A stretch of 7,901 bases of DNA. It comes from a bacterium. Lineage in GTDB: Bacteria > UBP14 > UBA6098 > B30-G16. The notes beneath the pieces are model-generated. The model searched no databases, was not told the DNA's origin, and saw only the letters and a program-made list of their open reading frames with translations. Position 1 is the first letter of the stretch; every line of letters begins with the position of its first letter. Positions 1 through 6,085 of the stretch are shown one piece after another. Both the position numbers and the translations under genes were made by a program. The stretch is from assembly GCA_027007865.1 (NCBI GenBank), contig JALTEE010000233.1, positions 1 through 7,901 of the forward strand. The letters are read 5' to 3'.

Positions 1-1
1 G

Positions 2-427
2 GGTTCATACAGCGGAAAAAGGGAGAATAATCCCGAAGAATTTTTAAAACAGATATTGAAAAGTAAGAAAATCCCTTATGAAAGTGGAGATTTACCTAAA
101 CTCATAAAATATGAAACCGAGCAGAAACGGACTGTTGATATAATCATTCCGAATATGAAATCGCCAAAGGTTCTCGTGGAATGTTCCTATGTAATAACAA
201 CTTCATCGGGGCAGGGAGATAAATCCAAAACAGAAATTGGAATGAGAAATCTTTTGAAAAAACATTTTCGTAAAGCTACTTTTCTTGGTTTCATCGATGG
301 TATCGGTTGGTATGTGAGAAAAAACGACCTCGAAAGAATGGTTCATGCTTTCGATGATGTTTTCACATTCGATGAAAAAGAAATTGCACGATTTATAAGA
401 GTTGTAAAATCGAATCTAAAGAAATGA
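2..427 (+). CDS. Type II restriction endonuclease, DpnII/MboI-like (5' end outside window)
   Basis: The frame is open from the window's first bases to the TGA at 425-427, so only the last 141 residues are visible and the start lies upstream; the TTG at 56 is an internal leucine. The likely role is cutting unmodified DNA, partnered with the methyltransferase that follows. Seen: a PD-(D/E)XK-like layout with Asp at 137-139 (in TVDIIIPN), Glu at 179-181 (in VLVECSY), Lys at 221-223 and another Glu 12 bases further on, inside TTSSGQGDKSKTE. The spacing D...E-x-S...GDK...E resembles the core of DpnII-type enzymes, and the end (LGFIDGIGWYVRKNDL ... DVFTF) looks like a compact globular C-terminus. 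Context: its stop overlaps the methyltransferase start as ATGA, the usual arrangement for a restriction-modification pair. Restriction enzyme identity is well supported by context; family and cut site are inferred and the specificity is unknown. Confidence 0.75.
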   Translation, partial: GSYSGKRENNPEEFLKQILKSKKIPYESGDLPKLIKYETEQKRTVDIIIPNMKSPKVLVECSYVITTSSGQGDKSKTEIGMRNLLKKHFRKATFLGFIDGIGWYVRKNDLERMVHAFDDVFTFDEKEIARFIRVVKSNLKK

Positions 428-1371
428 ATATTCAAGAAAAAATAGATACAATAATCCTCGGCGATTCAATAAAAGTGATGTCGGGAATTCCCGATGACAG
501 TTTCGATATGACTTTTGCTGACCCACCATTCAATTTGAAAAAGAAATACAATAACTACAAGGACACACGGGAATTCTCCGATTATCTGAATTGGTGTGAG
601 CGTTGGCTGACAGAAATGGTTCGTATAACAAAACCAACTGGTAGTATTTTCGTTCATAATATCCCAAAATGGCTTATATATTACGCTCATTTTCTAAATA
701 GTATTGCCTATTTCCGTCATTGGATTTCATGGGATGCTTTTGGCGCTCCTCTTGGCAAAACTCTGTTGCCGACACATTATGGAATTCTTTTTTATGTGAA
801 GTCTGCAAAAGGTTTCAAATTCAATGACATAAGATATCCTCATAAGAGATGCCGAAACTGTAAAGTCGTGCTAAAGGATTATGGTGGGAAAAAATATCTT
901 ATGCACCCCTTTGGCCCCCTATGTTCAGATGTTTGGACGGATATTCATAGAATTCGACATAAGAAAAGGCGAGATGAACACCCATGTCAATTACCCGTTC
1001 CATTGCTTGAAAGACTGATTCTTATGAGCACCGATGAAAACGACATCGTATTCGACCCATTCATCGGAACGGGAACAACAGCCATTGCAGCGAAACATCT
1101 CGGTCGCCATTTCATCGGCGTCGATATCGACCCCAAATATGTTCAAATAGCATCGGGAAAAATCTCTCTGGAACTCCCTACAAAAATCGGAGATTGTTTT
1201 GTCAGCAAATTCATCGGTAATGTTGTTACAATAAGAGATAAAGATTGGGAAAAAATGGAGAAGTATTTTCCAACCGCTCAACTCGAATATGTTGAGAAAA
1301 AAGAAACAACCCCAAAACAAAAAAGAAAAATAGATGAAAAACAAGAGCCACTTCGATTACTTTTAGAATAA
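424..1371 (+). CDS. Beta-class DNA N6-adenine (or N4-cytosine) methyltransferase of a type II R-M system
   Basis: A 315-residue S-adenosylmethionine-dependent DNA methyltransferase that would protect the host sites from the adjacent endonuclease. The catalytic motif DPPF (residues 33-36) comes before the SAM-binding motif FDPFIGTGTT (210-219, continuing to GVDIDPKY at 232-239), which is the beta-class order seen in M.MboII/M.RsrI-type enzymes. The intervening HPCQLPVPLLERLI (186-199) is the local version of the conserved HPTQKP-type segment. DPPF favours adenine-N6, but N4-cytosine cannot be excluded. The middle (about 135-180) is the likely target-recognition part and has Cys143, Cys146 and Cys167 with His140 and His161 nearby, a possible metal site. 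A lysine/glutamate-rich tail of about 60 residues follows the SAM domain. The ATG at 424 overlaps the endonuclease stop (ATGA) with no clear Shine-Dalgarno, suggesting translational coupling. Confidence 0.93.
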   Translation: MNIQEKIDTIILGDSIKVMSGIPDDSFDMTFADPPFNLKKKYNNYKDTREFSDYLNWCERWLTEMVRITKPTGSIFVHNIPKWLIYYAHFLNSIAYFRHWISWDAFGAPLGKTLLPTHYGILFYVKSAKGFKFNDIRYPHKRCRNCKVVLKDYGGKKYLMHPFGPLCSDVWTDIHRIRHKKRRDEHPCQLPVPLLERLILMSTDENDIVFDPFIGTGTTAIAAKHLGRHFIGVDIDPKYVQIASGKISLELPTKIGDCFVSKFIGNVVTIRDKDWEKMEKYFPTAQLEYVEKKETTPKQKRKIDEKQEPLRLLLE

Positions 1372-1413
1372 AAAGTCCAAATATCCTAACACGCATAGTC
1401 CCGAGAAACAAAA

Positions 1414-1442
1414 CAATTTTCAACCCCGATGTTCGAAAATTG
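1414..1442. repeat. Inverted repeat in the convergent gap, possible transcription end
   Basis: An 8-base perfect inverted repeat (CAATTTTC at 1414-1421, GAAAATTG at 1435-1442), extended inward by AAC/GTT after one bulged C, leaves a 6-base loop. It lies between the convergent methyltransferase and glycosyltransferase genes, where a shared terminator would be expected. No clean T-tract follows on either strand, so a terminator role is only a suggestion. The rest of 1372-1504 shows nothing else apart from a short tandem GCAGAGT near 1470. Confidence 0.35.
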
Positions 1443-1504
1443 CGCCGATTTAAGCAACCACAACAAACTGCAGAGTTTGCAGAGTATCGTGGTGAGAATG
1501 AAAA

Positions 1505-3178
1505 TCAATTTATCCTATAAATTAAAAAACTCGAACCTGTATGTTTCGATTTCGTTATGCTTCGCCAAGAATATCGTTCCCACCAGTTTGCTGGTTCGCC
1601 ATAGATTTTAAATATCGGCTCGATTTTGTGGAGTTTTTTATAAAATGCCGCTCTTTGAGGATAGTGGGATGGCGATTCGATATAGCGCTGCGACTTTCCA
1701 ACAGTTTCGACAAAATACCGGCAGGGAAAATTCGAAGTGTCGAACGGTTTTTGGGTTTCTTCAATAAATATCCAGCATCGGTTCAGCAGCGGGTCGAAAT
1801 TTTTCGCTAAAAATTCCGATTTTGAAATATTTTTATCGAGATACGGCAAAATATCTTTGCTCCACAATGCTAATGCTCCGTTCACATTGTAATCGGAGCA
1901 TATACATTCGGTTGCATCGACATTCTTTTCGACCCATTTCCCCAAAATCTCGTATGTGTTAACATTGTCGATGTGCAAATCGAACATTGCAGATTTTGCG
2001 AGCGGAAATGCAATCGCAATTAGCGAAATCACCGCTATCCAGAATGTTTTAAGATGCTTTATTCTCGATGCGAGGTAAAATATTCCATAGGCGCAAAAAA
2101 TCGCAGCAAAAGGATAAAGTGGAATTGTATATCGTTGGAACAAAACTTTCCAACTGCCGATAATTGCATAGTATATCACGGGGAAAATCCAGAGATATGC
2201 AAATTTTGCCTTTCGCAGAATGAGAATGAAACCGAACAAGGACAACACGAGCATTATAATTCCCATCGCCTGCGGAAACGAAACTTTTAGATGATACAGA
2301 TATCCCGGTCCTGCATTTTCAAAACCGATATGTCCCGTTCTCATATGGAACGCTTCGCCTCCGAGGCCTTTAACAAATCTAACAGGTGTTAATAGAGTAT
2401 ATGGCGATGCGACAATGAATGCCAACACAGCGGAACGAATTGTCCATCTGAATTTTTTACTTCGCCAGATATCTTTCAATCGGATGAAGAAAGAGTTCCC
2501 AGTGGAACTTGCAGCGATTGCGAATATCGGTATTAAAATTGCGAGCCCTGCATTGTATTTCGCCGCCGCTGCGAGACCGGAAAAAATTCCCGCCCAGATA
2601 TACCAACGATGATTTTTTTCGTTAATATGCGTTGTCGCCCACAATACAAGAACGATGAAGAATGTAGCGGGAACATCTGTCGTAACCCAGTGAGAGCATC
2701 GAATGTGCGTAAAATTGACAGCGAGGAATAATCCTGATAATGCACCAATTACACTGCCGAATATTTTTTTTGCCGATATTGTGAGGAAAACTGCTGTCAG
2801 TGCACCTAAAATGGCTGTCAGTGTCCTGCTGAGAATATAGATAAATGTGGTGTCGATATAGAGCGAACTCCAGAATGTCGTCCAATTTGGAAAGATACCA
2901 AATATTCTGCCGACAAGCCATAGGAGCGAATTCCATAGGAATTGCATATAAATATATAGAGATGGATAGTTTAGAAACAGTGGGTCGGGATTTTTGGAGA
3001 GAGCGATATGTGCGATGGAATTTGTCAGCCGCGCTTCATCTTGGAACACATCGAATGGAAGTCCTGCAAAAATTCCATAGATGCGAAAAATAAAAGCGAT
3101 TATAAAAATTATCCATACAACACTGCGAAAATTTTGAAATAAATTTTTTTTATAGCGATTTATCGAAGAATCATCCAT
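1505..3178 (-). CDS. GT-C fold membrane glycosyltransferase, family 39/ArnT-PMT type
   Basis: A 557-residue integral membrane protein of the kind that transfers a sugar from a polyprenyl-phosphate donor on the outer face of the inner membrane to lipid, glycan or protein. Seen: a first transmembrane segment (about 20-36), then a periplasmic loop with FQDEAR (Asp47-Glu48), the acidic catalytic motif position of GT-C enzymes. Next come about ten further hydrophobic helices to about residue 395, including CSHWVTTDVPATFF (161-174), KYNAG (207-211) and FQRYTIPLYPF (348-358), typical of the family-39/PMT_2 core. A soluble C-terminal region of about 150 residues follows. The ATG is preceded by GAGGA four bases upstream and overlaps the end of the DUF134 gene (ATGGATGA), so the two are probably co-translated. 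The family is clear; donor and acceptor are not. Confidence 0.88.
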   Translation of the reverse strand: MDDSSINRYKKNLFQNFRSVVWIIFIIAFIFRIYGIFAGLPFDVFQDEARLTNSIAHIALSKNPDPLFLNYPSLYIYMQFLWNSLLWLVGRIFGIFPNWTTFWSSLYIDTTFIYILSRTLTAILGALTAVFLTISAKKIFGSVIGALSGLFLAVNFTHIRCSHWVTTDVPATFFIVLVLWATTHINEKNHRWYIWAGIFSGLAAAAKYNAGLAILIPIFAIAASSTGNSFFIRLKDIWRSKKFRWTIRSAVLAFIVASPYTLLTPVRFVKGLGGEAFHMRTGHIGFENAGPGYLYHLKVSFPQAMGIIMLVLSLFGFILILRKAKFAYLWIFPVIYYAIIGSWKVLFQRYTIPLYPFAAIFCAYGIFYLASRIKHLKTFWIAVISLIAIAFPLAKSAMFDLHIDNVNTYEILGKWVEKNVDATECICSDYNVNGALALWSKDILPYLDKNISKSEFLAKNFDPLLNRCWIFIEETQKPFDTSNFPCRYFVETVGKSQRYIESPSHYPQRAAFYKKLHKIEPIFKIYGEPANWWERYSWRSITKSKHTGSSFLIYRIN

Positions 3179-3503
3179 AAAATCCTCGTCTGCGTCTTTT
3201 TCTCATTCCTTCGCATCGAACTTCGACTGCTTTTGGGCTTTTCACGACAAGCGCTCTGGAATCCAATACAGCCTCTGCAAGAAGTTTATGCGCTTCGCGA
3301 ATTATTCTGCCGAATGTCGCTCTCGATACGCCCATTTGTATCGCAGCTTGCTCCTGGTCGAGTCCTTCCACATCGTATAGTCGCAGCGCCTCGATGTGGT
3401 CGAGTCCGAGTTCGACGGGCTCGCGTGTAGGCGGACAAATTGGAACGAAGCCATAAAGTTCTCCGTTGCATCGAATACGCCTATGTTTCGGTGGTCGCGG
3501 CAT
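3171..3503 (-). CDS. DUF134 (UPF0251) family DNA-binding protein
   Basis: A 110-residue basic protein starting MPRPPKHRRI, the characteristic DUF134 opening. That is why the ATG at 3503 is preferred over a GTG 69 bases upstream, which would add an unconserved stretch. The family has a sigma-70 region-4-like helix-turn-helix; here it is LDQEQAAIQMGVSRATFGRIIREAHKLLAEA (residues 48-78), preceded by LDHIEALRLYD. The N-terminal half has Cys12 and Cys23 (RIRCNGEL ... FVPICPP), and the tail after residue 85 is strongly basic (RKRRRRGF). Members are presumed transcription regulators, often without a known target. It is the first gene of a pair with the family-39 glycosyltransferase, overlapping it by 8 bases. 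No strong Shine-Dalgarno precedes the chosen ATG, so the start rests on family similarity. Confidence 0.87.
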   Translation of the reverse strand: MPRPPKHRRIRCNGELYGFVPICPPTREPVELGLDHIEALRLYDVEGLDQEQAAIQMGVSRATFGRIIREAHKLLAEAVLDSRALVVKSPKAVEVRCEGMRKRRRRGFYG

Positions 3504-3572
3504 ATTTTCAGTGTCGAATTTCCATTTTATGAAGATGCCAATTTTTGAAATACAATCTATATAGAAATCCAC

Positions 3573-3659
3573 AGCGAGACGCTGCGGTTATCAATTTGTT
3601 CAGTTGCAGCAAGTGACTATCATTATATTTCGATATAGTTATAGGTTGAGCGTCTCGCT
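3573..3659. repeat. 87-base element: 11-base inverted repeat enclosing a UUCG hairpin
   Basis: AGCGAGACGCT (3573-3583) and AGCGTCTCGCT (3649-3659) are perfect reverse complements. Inside them, 3617-3628 pairs with 3633-3644 (4 base pairs, one mismatch, 7 base pairs) around a TTCG loop at 3629-3632. The TTCG loop and a G-T pair favour a plus-strand RNA; on the minus strand the loop is CGAA and that pair is lost. GCTGC at 3581-3585 could alternatively pair with GCAGC at 3606-3610, competing with the outer stem. It sits upstream of the DUF134 gene. It could be a degenerate MITE-like palindromic repeat or a structured leader or small RNA. No target-site duplication and no T-tract are seen. Confidence 0.55.
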
Positions 3660-3686
3660 TAAAAAATAAGAAAACAATAATCTTAT
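3660..3686 (-). terminator. Weak Rho-independent-like terminator after uspA-type gene
   Basis: On the minus strand, 10 bases past the stress-protein stop, ATAAGA (3686-3681) pairs with TCTTAT (3671-3666) across a 9-base loop, followed by five T's. The stem is only 6 A/T-rich pairs, so termination would be weak. Confidence 0.35.
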
Positions 3687-3695
3687 ATTGTATTT

Positions 3696-4160
3696 TTACA
3701 GCATTTCGAACTTAAATTCGGGGTGTCGAACTACCATGACTGGGCACGGTGCTTTTCTGACAACTTTTTCCGTAACACTTCCGAGAAGAGCGTGCGTTAT
3801 ACCCGAACGACCGTGTGTTCCCATTACAATCAAATCGATGCCGTTTTCTCGCGCGAATTTGATTATTTCCACAAACGGTGTTCCATTGCCGAGCTCCGCT
3901 TCGATTTCTATTCCTTTGGTATCGATGCCGCTCAGGAAATCGTCGGTAGCAGCTTCGAAACGGTCCTGCAATCTGTCATAATATTCTTTTGCGGAACCAC
4001 CTACTTCGAAGAAAATCGGTGAAAATAGTTCTTCGTCGAAAATGTGCAGAAGAACGAGTTTTGCACCGTATTTTTTCGCAAAATCTGCTGCGTATGGAAG
4101 CGCCGATTTTGAATATTCCGAAAAATCGGTAGGGATAAGAATTTTTTTAATGCCAACCAT
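3696..4160 (-). CDS. Universal stress protein, UspA family (ATP-binding type)
   Basis: A 154-residue single-domain cytoplasmic protein of normal family length. It opens with IKKILIPTDFSEYSKSALPYA, the usual first strand and nucleotide-contacting Asp (Asp12). It carries the ATP-binding signature G-2x-G-9x-G-S as Gly114, Gly117, Gly127 and Ser128, within MGTHGRSGITHALLGSVTEK, followed by the final strand CPVMVVR. This marks the ATP-binding UspFG/MJ0577 type rather than the non-binding E. coli UspA type. Such proteins dimerise and support survival under stress or growth arrest. The ATG is fixed by a near-perfect AGGAGG at 4165-4170, 4 bases upstream. About 144 bases separate it from mreC, and a weak terminator follows, so it is probably transcribed at least partly on its own. 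No convincing promoter was found. Confidence 0.94.
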   Translation of the reverse strand: MVGIKKILIPTDFSEYSKSALPYAADFAKKYGAKLVLLHIFDEELFSPIFFEVGGSAKEYYDRLQDRFEAATDDFLSGIDTKGIEIEAELGNGTPFVEIIKFARENGIDLIVMGTHGRSGITHALLGSVTEKVVRKAPCPVMVVRHPEFKFEML

Positions 4161-4281
4161 AATACCTCCTGAAAAAATTCAAGTTAAAGTTATTGATTAA
4201 CAATTATCGGTGTAAAATGAAACCACGCTCACAATCACATTTCTTCTGTCTCATAGCATCGTAATCTATACCGTTTCGCCC

Positions 4282-4341
4282 TGTCGAAATCCATTGTCAA
4301 TTTTTCAGTTGTTTTCGGTTGTATCCTTGTCGAAATCCATT
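4282..4341 (-). repeat. 14-base direct repeat at and beyond the mreC 3' end
   Basis: TGTCGAAATCCATT occurs at 4328-4341 inside mreC (encoding MDFDK near its C-terminus) and again at 4282-4295, beyond the stop. The second copy starts a 19-codon open frame (MDFDRAKRYRL ..., ending at TGA 4236) with no Shine-Dalgarno. This may be a short duplication of the gene end; translation of the second copy is not supported. Confidence 0.5.
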
Positions 4342-5105
4342 AAAACAAATAGTTCTTCCAATTTATTTAGATTTGCAGCGGGCTGAACGATGATTTTTTT
4401 AAATATTCCCGCTGGCGGGTCTAAAGCCGATACAACATATCCTATCAAAAGCCCTTTTGGGAAAATTTTTCCGAGTCCGGATGTTATAATTTTGTCGCCT
4501 TCTGCAACATTTTCGCCGATTGGCACCTGGCTGAAAACTAAATTTTTCCCGTCCCGTGATTCCAATATACCGACGATTCTACTTCTCCTGTCCATCGCAG
4601 CGATATGCAGGCTAGGGTCGCGCAGAATTTGCACAACCGATGTCGTTTTCCCCACACTTTTGATTTTTCCAACAACTCCATCGGCAGTGAGGACGGGCGC
4701 ATCTAGCTCGATGCCTTTATTTTTCCCCGCCGATATCAAAAGTGCAGATGGATAGCGATATTCGCCGGAACCGATAACTTCGACGAGCAAAAGATTATGT
4801 GCACTTCTATTTTTGAAATCGAGCAAAGTGCGCAGTCGCTGGTTTTCCACACGAAATTCTTGTAGCTGCTCGATTTTCTCTTTTGCTTCTGCCAGTTCAC
4901 GCTTTGTTATGATGTATCGGAATAAATTATTCCGCATCAATTTGTATTGTGCATCCACCCATACGAATGGTGAATATAAGCCATTTCTCACGACAGCGGA
5001 CAAATCGTTCTTGTATAATTTTGGAAGACCGTATAAAAGCAACGCAATCAAGAGCGCTCCCGTCCATACCCAGATGCCTGTTCCACTTTCGTGTCGTTTG
5101 CTCAT
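4305..5105 (-). CDS. mreC: Rod shape-determining protein MreC
   Basis: A 266-residue periplasmic scaffold of the elongasome, which links the MreB cytoskeleton to the wall-building PBP2/RodA enzymes. Seen: a short basic N-terminus, one transmembrane helix (about 11-27), a heptad-like coiled coil (about 66-97, ending RVENQRLRTLLDF, a classic MreC element) and then the double beta-barrel domain (about 104-256). Typical MreC motifs in that domain are ALLISAGKNKGIELDAPVLTADGVVGKI, then VVQILRDPSLHIAAMDRRSRIVGIL and EGDKIITSGLGKIFPKGLLIGYV. It is full length. The usual partners mreB and mreD are absent on either side; instead mreC follows an EIIA gene by 33 bases, probably in one operon. The Shine-Dalgarno is weak (GAGTGG). 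Confidence 0.95.
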   Translation of the reverse strand: MSKRHESGTGIWVWTGALLIALLLYGLPKLYKNDLSAVVRNGLYSPFVWVDAQYKLMRNNLFRYIITKRELAEAKEKIEQLQEFRVENQRLRTLLDFKNRSAHNLLLVEVIGSGEYRYPSALLISAGKNKGIELDAPVLTADGVVGKIKSVGKTTSVVQILRDPSLHIAAMDRRSRIVGILESRDGKNLVFSQVPIGENVAEGDKIITSGLGKIFPKGLLIGYVVSALDPPAGIFKKIIVQPAANLNKLEELFVLMDFDKDTTENN

Positions 5106-5138
5106 TTTTCCACTCTTATCTATAATTATAGTGCGCTA

Positions 5139-5645
5139 CTACTGTCCGTTTAGGAAATCGAGTATTTGCTGTGGGAACTCCGCTTCCATCAATTTGATGC
5201 GGTTTTTTTCATCGCGCAACATAAGTGATAAACTCGCAAGAATTCGCAAATGCAAATGTATCGCTGTTGCAGGAACAAGTATAGCGAAGAACAGATGAAC
5301 AGGTTGCCCATCATAGGCGCCAAATTTAACTCCTTTATCAGACCTGCCGAATGCGATTGTAAGCCCTTTGCATTTTGTGCTTCTACCATGAGGAACAGCG
5401 ACACCCAGTCCCATACCTGTGCTGGCGAGGTGTTCACGCTCCAAAAGCGCTTCATATACAGAATCGACATCATCGATATTGGGCGAATTTGCCAATAATT
5501 CCGAAAGCTCCCGTAAAATTTCCTCCTTTTTTCCCGATTTTAAATCGAGTGTAATCTGATTGAAACCGCAGAACTGTGCGAGTTTGAGGTTATTTGCGGC
5601 AAGTTTGCCTATAATTCCCTCATCCAAAAAAACCTCCTTGTTCAT
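5139..5645 (-). CDS. PTS EIIA type-2 (PtsN/fructose-like) protein
   Basis: A 168-residue cytoplasmic phosphotransfer domain (162 residues if translation starts at the TTG at 5627). The phosphorylatable histidine is in GVAVPHGRS (His86 from the ATG), with the family segment [13 protein letters not shown] just before it. [16 protein letters not shown] (129-144) then matches the usual HLxLLxxLSxxL helix. No EIIB or EIIC transport subunit is nearby, so a regulatory role like that of PtsN in the nitrogen PTS is more likely than sugar uptake; this is inference. The N-terminus carries about 30 residues ahead of the typical domain start. Two starts compete: the ATG at 5645 overlaps the upstream stop (ATGA) but has GAGGA directly against it, whereas the TTG at 5627 has an ideally spaced AAGGAGG. 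It sits between a Trm112-like gene and mreC. Confidence 0.9.
   Translation of the reverse strand: MNKEVFLDEGIIGKLAANNLKLAQFCGFNQITLDLKSGKKEEILRELSELLANSPNIDDVDSVYEALLEREHLASTGMGLGVAVPHGRSTKCKGLTIAFGRSDKGVKFGAYDGQPVHLFFAILVPATAIHLHLRILASLSLMLRDEKNRIKLMEAEFPQQILDFLNGQ
5633..5637 (-). promoter_or_regulatory. Strong internal Shine-Dalgarno favouring a TTG start for EIIA
   Basis: GGAGG (within AAGGAGGTT, minus strand) lies inside the first codons of the EIIA frame, 5 bases before an in-frame TTG at 5627-5625. It may drive independent initiation in addition to coupling at the upstream ATG. Confidence 0.5.
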
Positions 5646-5815
5646 TCCTCGAGAGGCTTCGCCTCATCGGGCAACATTATAGGTATATCATCTCGAACTG
5701 CATAGACGAGTTTGCAGGTATTGCAAATAAGAACTTCTTCGGGTTCCGTTCGGTATTCAAGTTCTCCCTTGCACTGCGGACAGACAAGAATATCGAGTAG
5801 TTCCTTTTTTACCAT
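5642..5815 (-). CDS. Trm112-like small zinc protein (UPF0434/YcaR family)
   Basis: A 57-residue protein. It opens [21 protein letters not shown] and has two CxxC knuckles: Cys12-Pro-Gln-Cys15 and Cys31-Asn-Thr-Cys34 ([23 protein letters not shown]). Both the zinc ligands and the closing D-x-IP-x-ML-x-DEA pattern are hallmarks of the Trm112/YcaR family, and the length is normal (E. coli YcaR is about 60). In eukaryotes and archaea Trm112 is an activating partner of several methyltransferases; bacterial members are less well understood. The ATG at 5815 has GGAGG at 5822-5826, 6 bases upstream. The stop overlaps the EIIA start by 4 bases (ATGA), and the gene heads the Trm112-EIIA-mreC run. Confidence 0.92.
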   Translation of the reverse strand: MVKKELLDILVCPQCKGELEYRTEPEEVLICNTCKLVYAVRDDIPIMLPDEAKPLEE

Positions 5816-5846
5816 TTTAAACCTCCATTATTGCCAAAAGCAAATA

Positions 5847-5875
5847 ATTATATTGTTTCAATTATGCAAGCAAAA
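5847..5875 (-). promoter_or_regulatory. Putative promoter for the Trm112-EIIA-mreC run
   Basis: A perfect TATAAT (minus strand, 5852-5847) lies 31 bases ahead of the Trm112-like start codon. A weak -35 candidate, TTTTGC at 5875-5870, stands 17 bases from it. The surroundings are very AT-rich, so chance matches are expected. Confidence 0.4.
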
Positions 5876-5939
5876 ATCCACTTTTATTTTTATCGTTTGG
5901 AAATTTTTTGAATATTATTTTTTACAGTTCAACAAAATA

Positions 5940-6061
5940 CAAGTTTAAAGTTTAAAGTCCAATGTTCAAAGTTTCAAATTCAAACTAAATTCAAATTTCC
6001 CAATGCTCAAAATTTCGCCCGAGTGGGATGACAAAGCAATCTCGTTTTGGACTTTCCCGAG
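5940..6061. repeat. Intergenic low-complexity and relic repeat debris
   Basis: This stretch fills most of the 270-base gap between the Trm112-like gene and the secreted-protein gene. 5940-5955 is a short tandem of AGTTTAA units. CCAATGTTCAAA (5959-5970) recurs with one change at 6000-6011, a 41-base period, with TTCAAATT-like units between. At 6025-6044 there is GGGATGACAAAGCAATCTCG, resembling the GAAGCAATCTC ends of short dispersed repeats known from many bacterial genomes (recognition from memory). No coding potential is seen here. Confidence 0.5.
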
Positions 6062-6085
6062 CAACAATATTTCTTTATTATTCAA

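Noticed and set aside
1541..1810. Open frame opposite the glycosyltransferase
   Set aside because: It lies wholly antisense to a well-supported gene with clear family motifs, has no Shine-Dalgarno and a composition typical of a shadow frame. The same applies to other antisense frames over mreC, EIIA, DUF134 and UspA.
3501..3572. Upstream GTG start for DUF134
   Set aside because: The added 23 residues precede the family's standard MPRP opening and show no conservation-like features.
4161..4304. Promoter search between mreC and the stress protein
   Set aside because: TTGACA (minus strand, 4297-4292) is present but the nearest TATAGA lies 24 bases away, too far for a standard promoter.
5653..5665. 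GAGGC-TTC-GCCTC hairpin just before the EIIA start
   Set aside because: It is only 5 pairs and encodes the conserved DEAKPL end of the Trm112-like protein, so it is explained by coding constraint.
5712..5948. Plus-strand frame over the Trm112-like gene
   Set aside because: The opposite strand encodes a zinc-knuckle protein with a good ribosome binding site; this frame is its shadow plus AT-rich intergenic DNA.
5940..6011. CRISPR-like periodicity in the intergenic repeats
   Set aside because: Units are short, degenerate and AT-rich, with a single 41-base recurrence and no cas genes.
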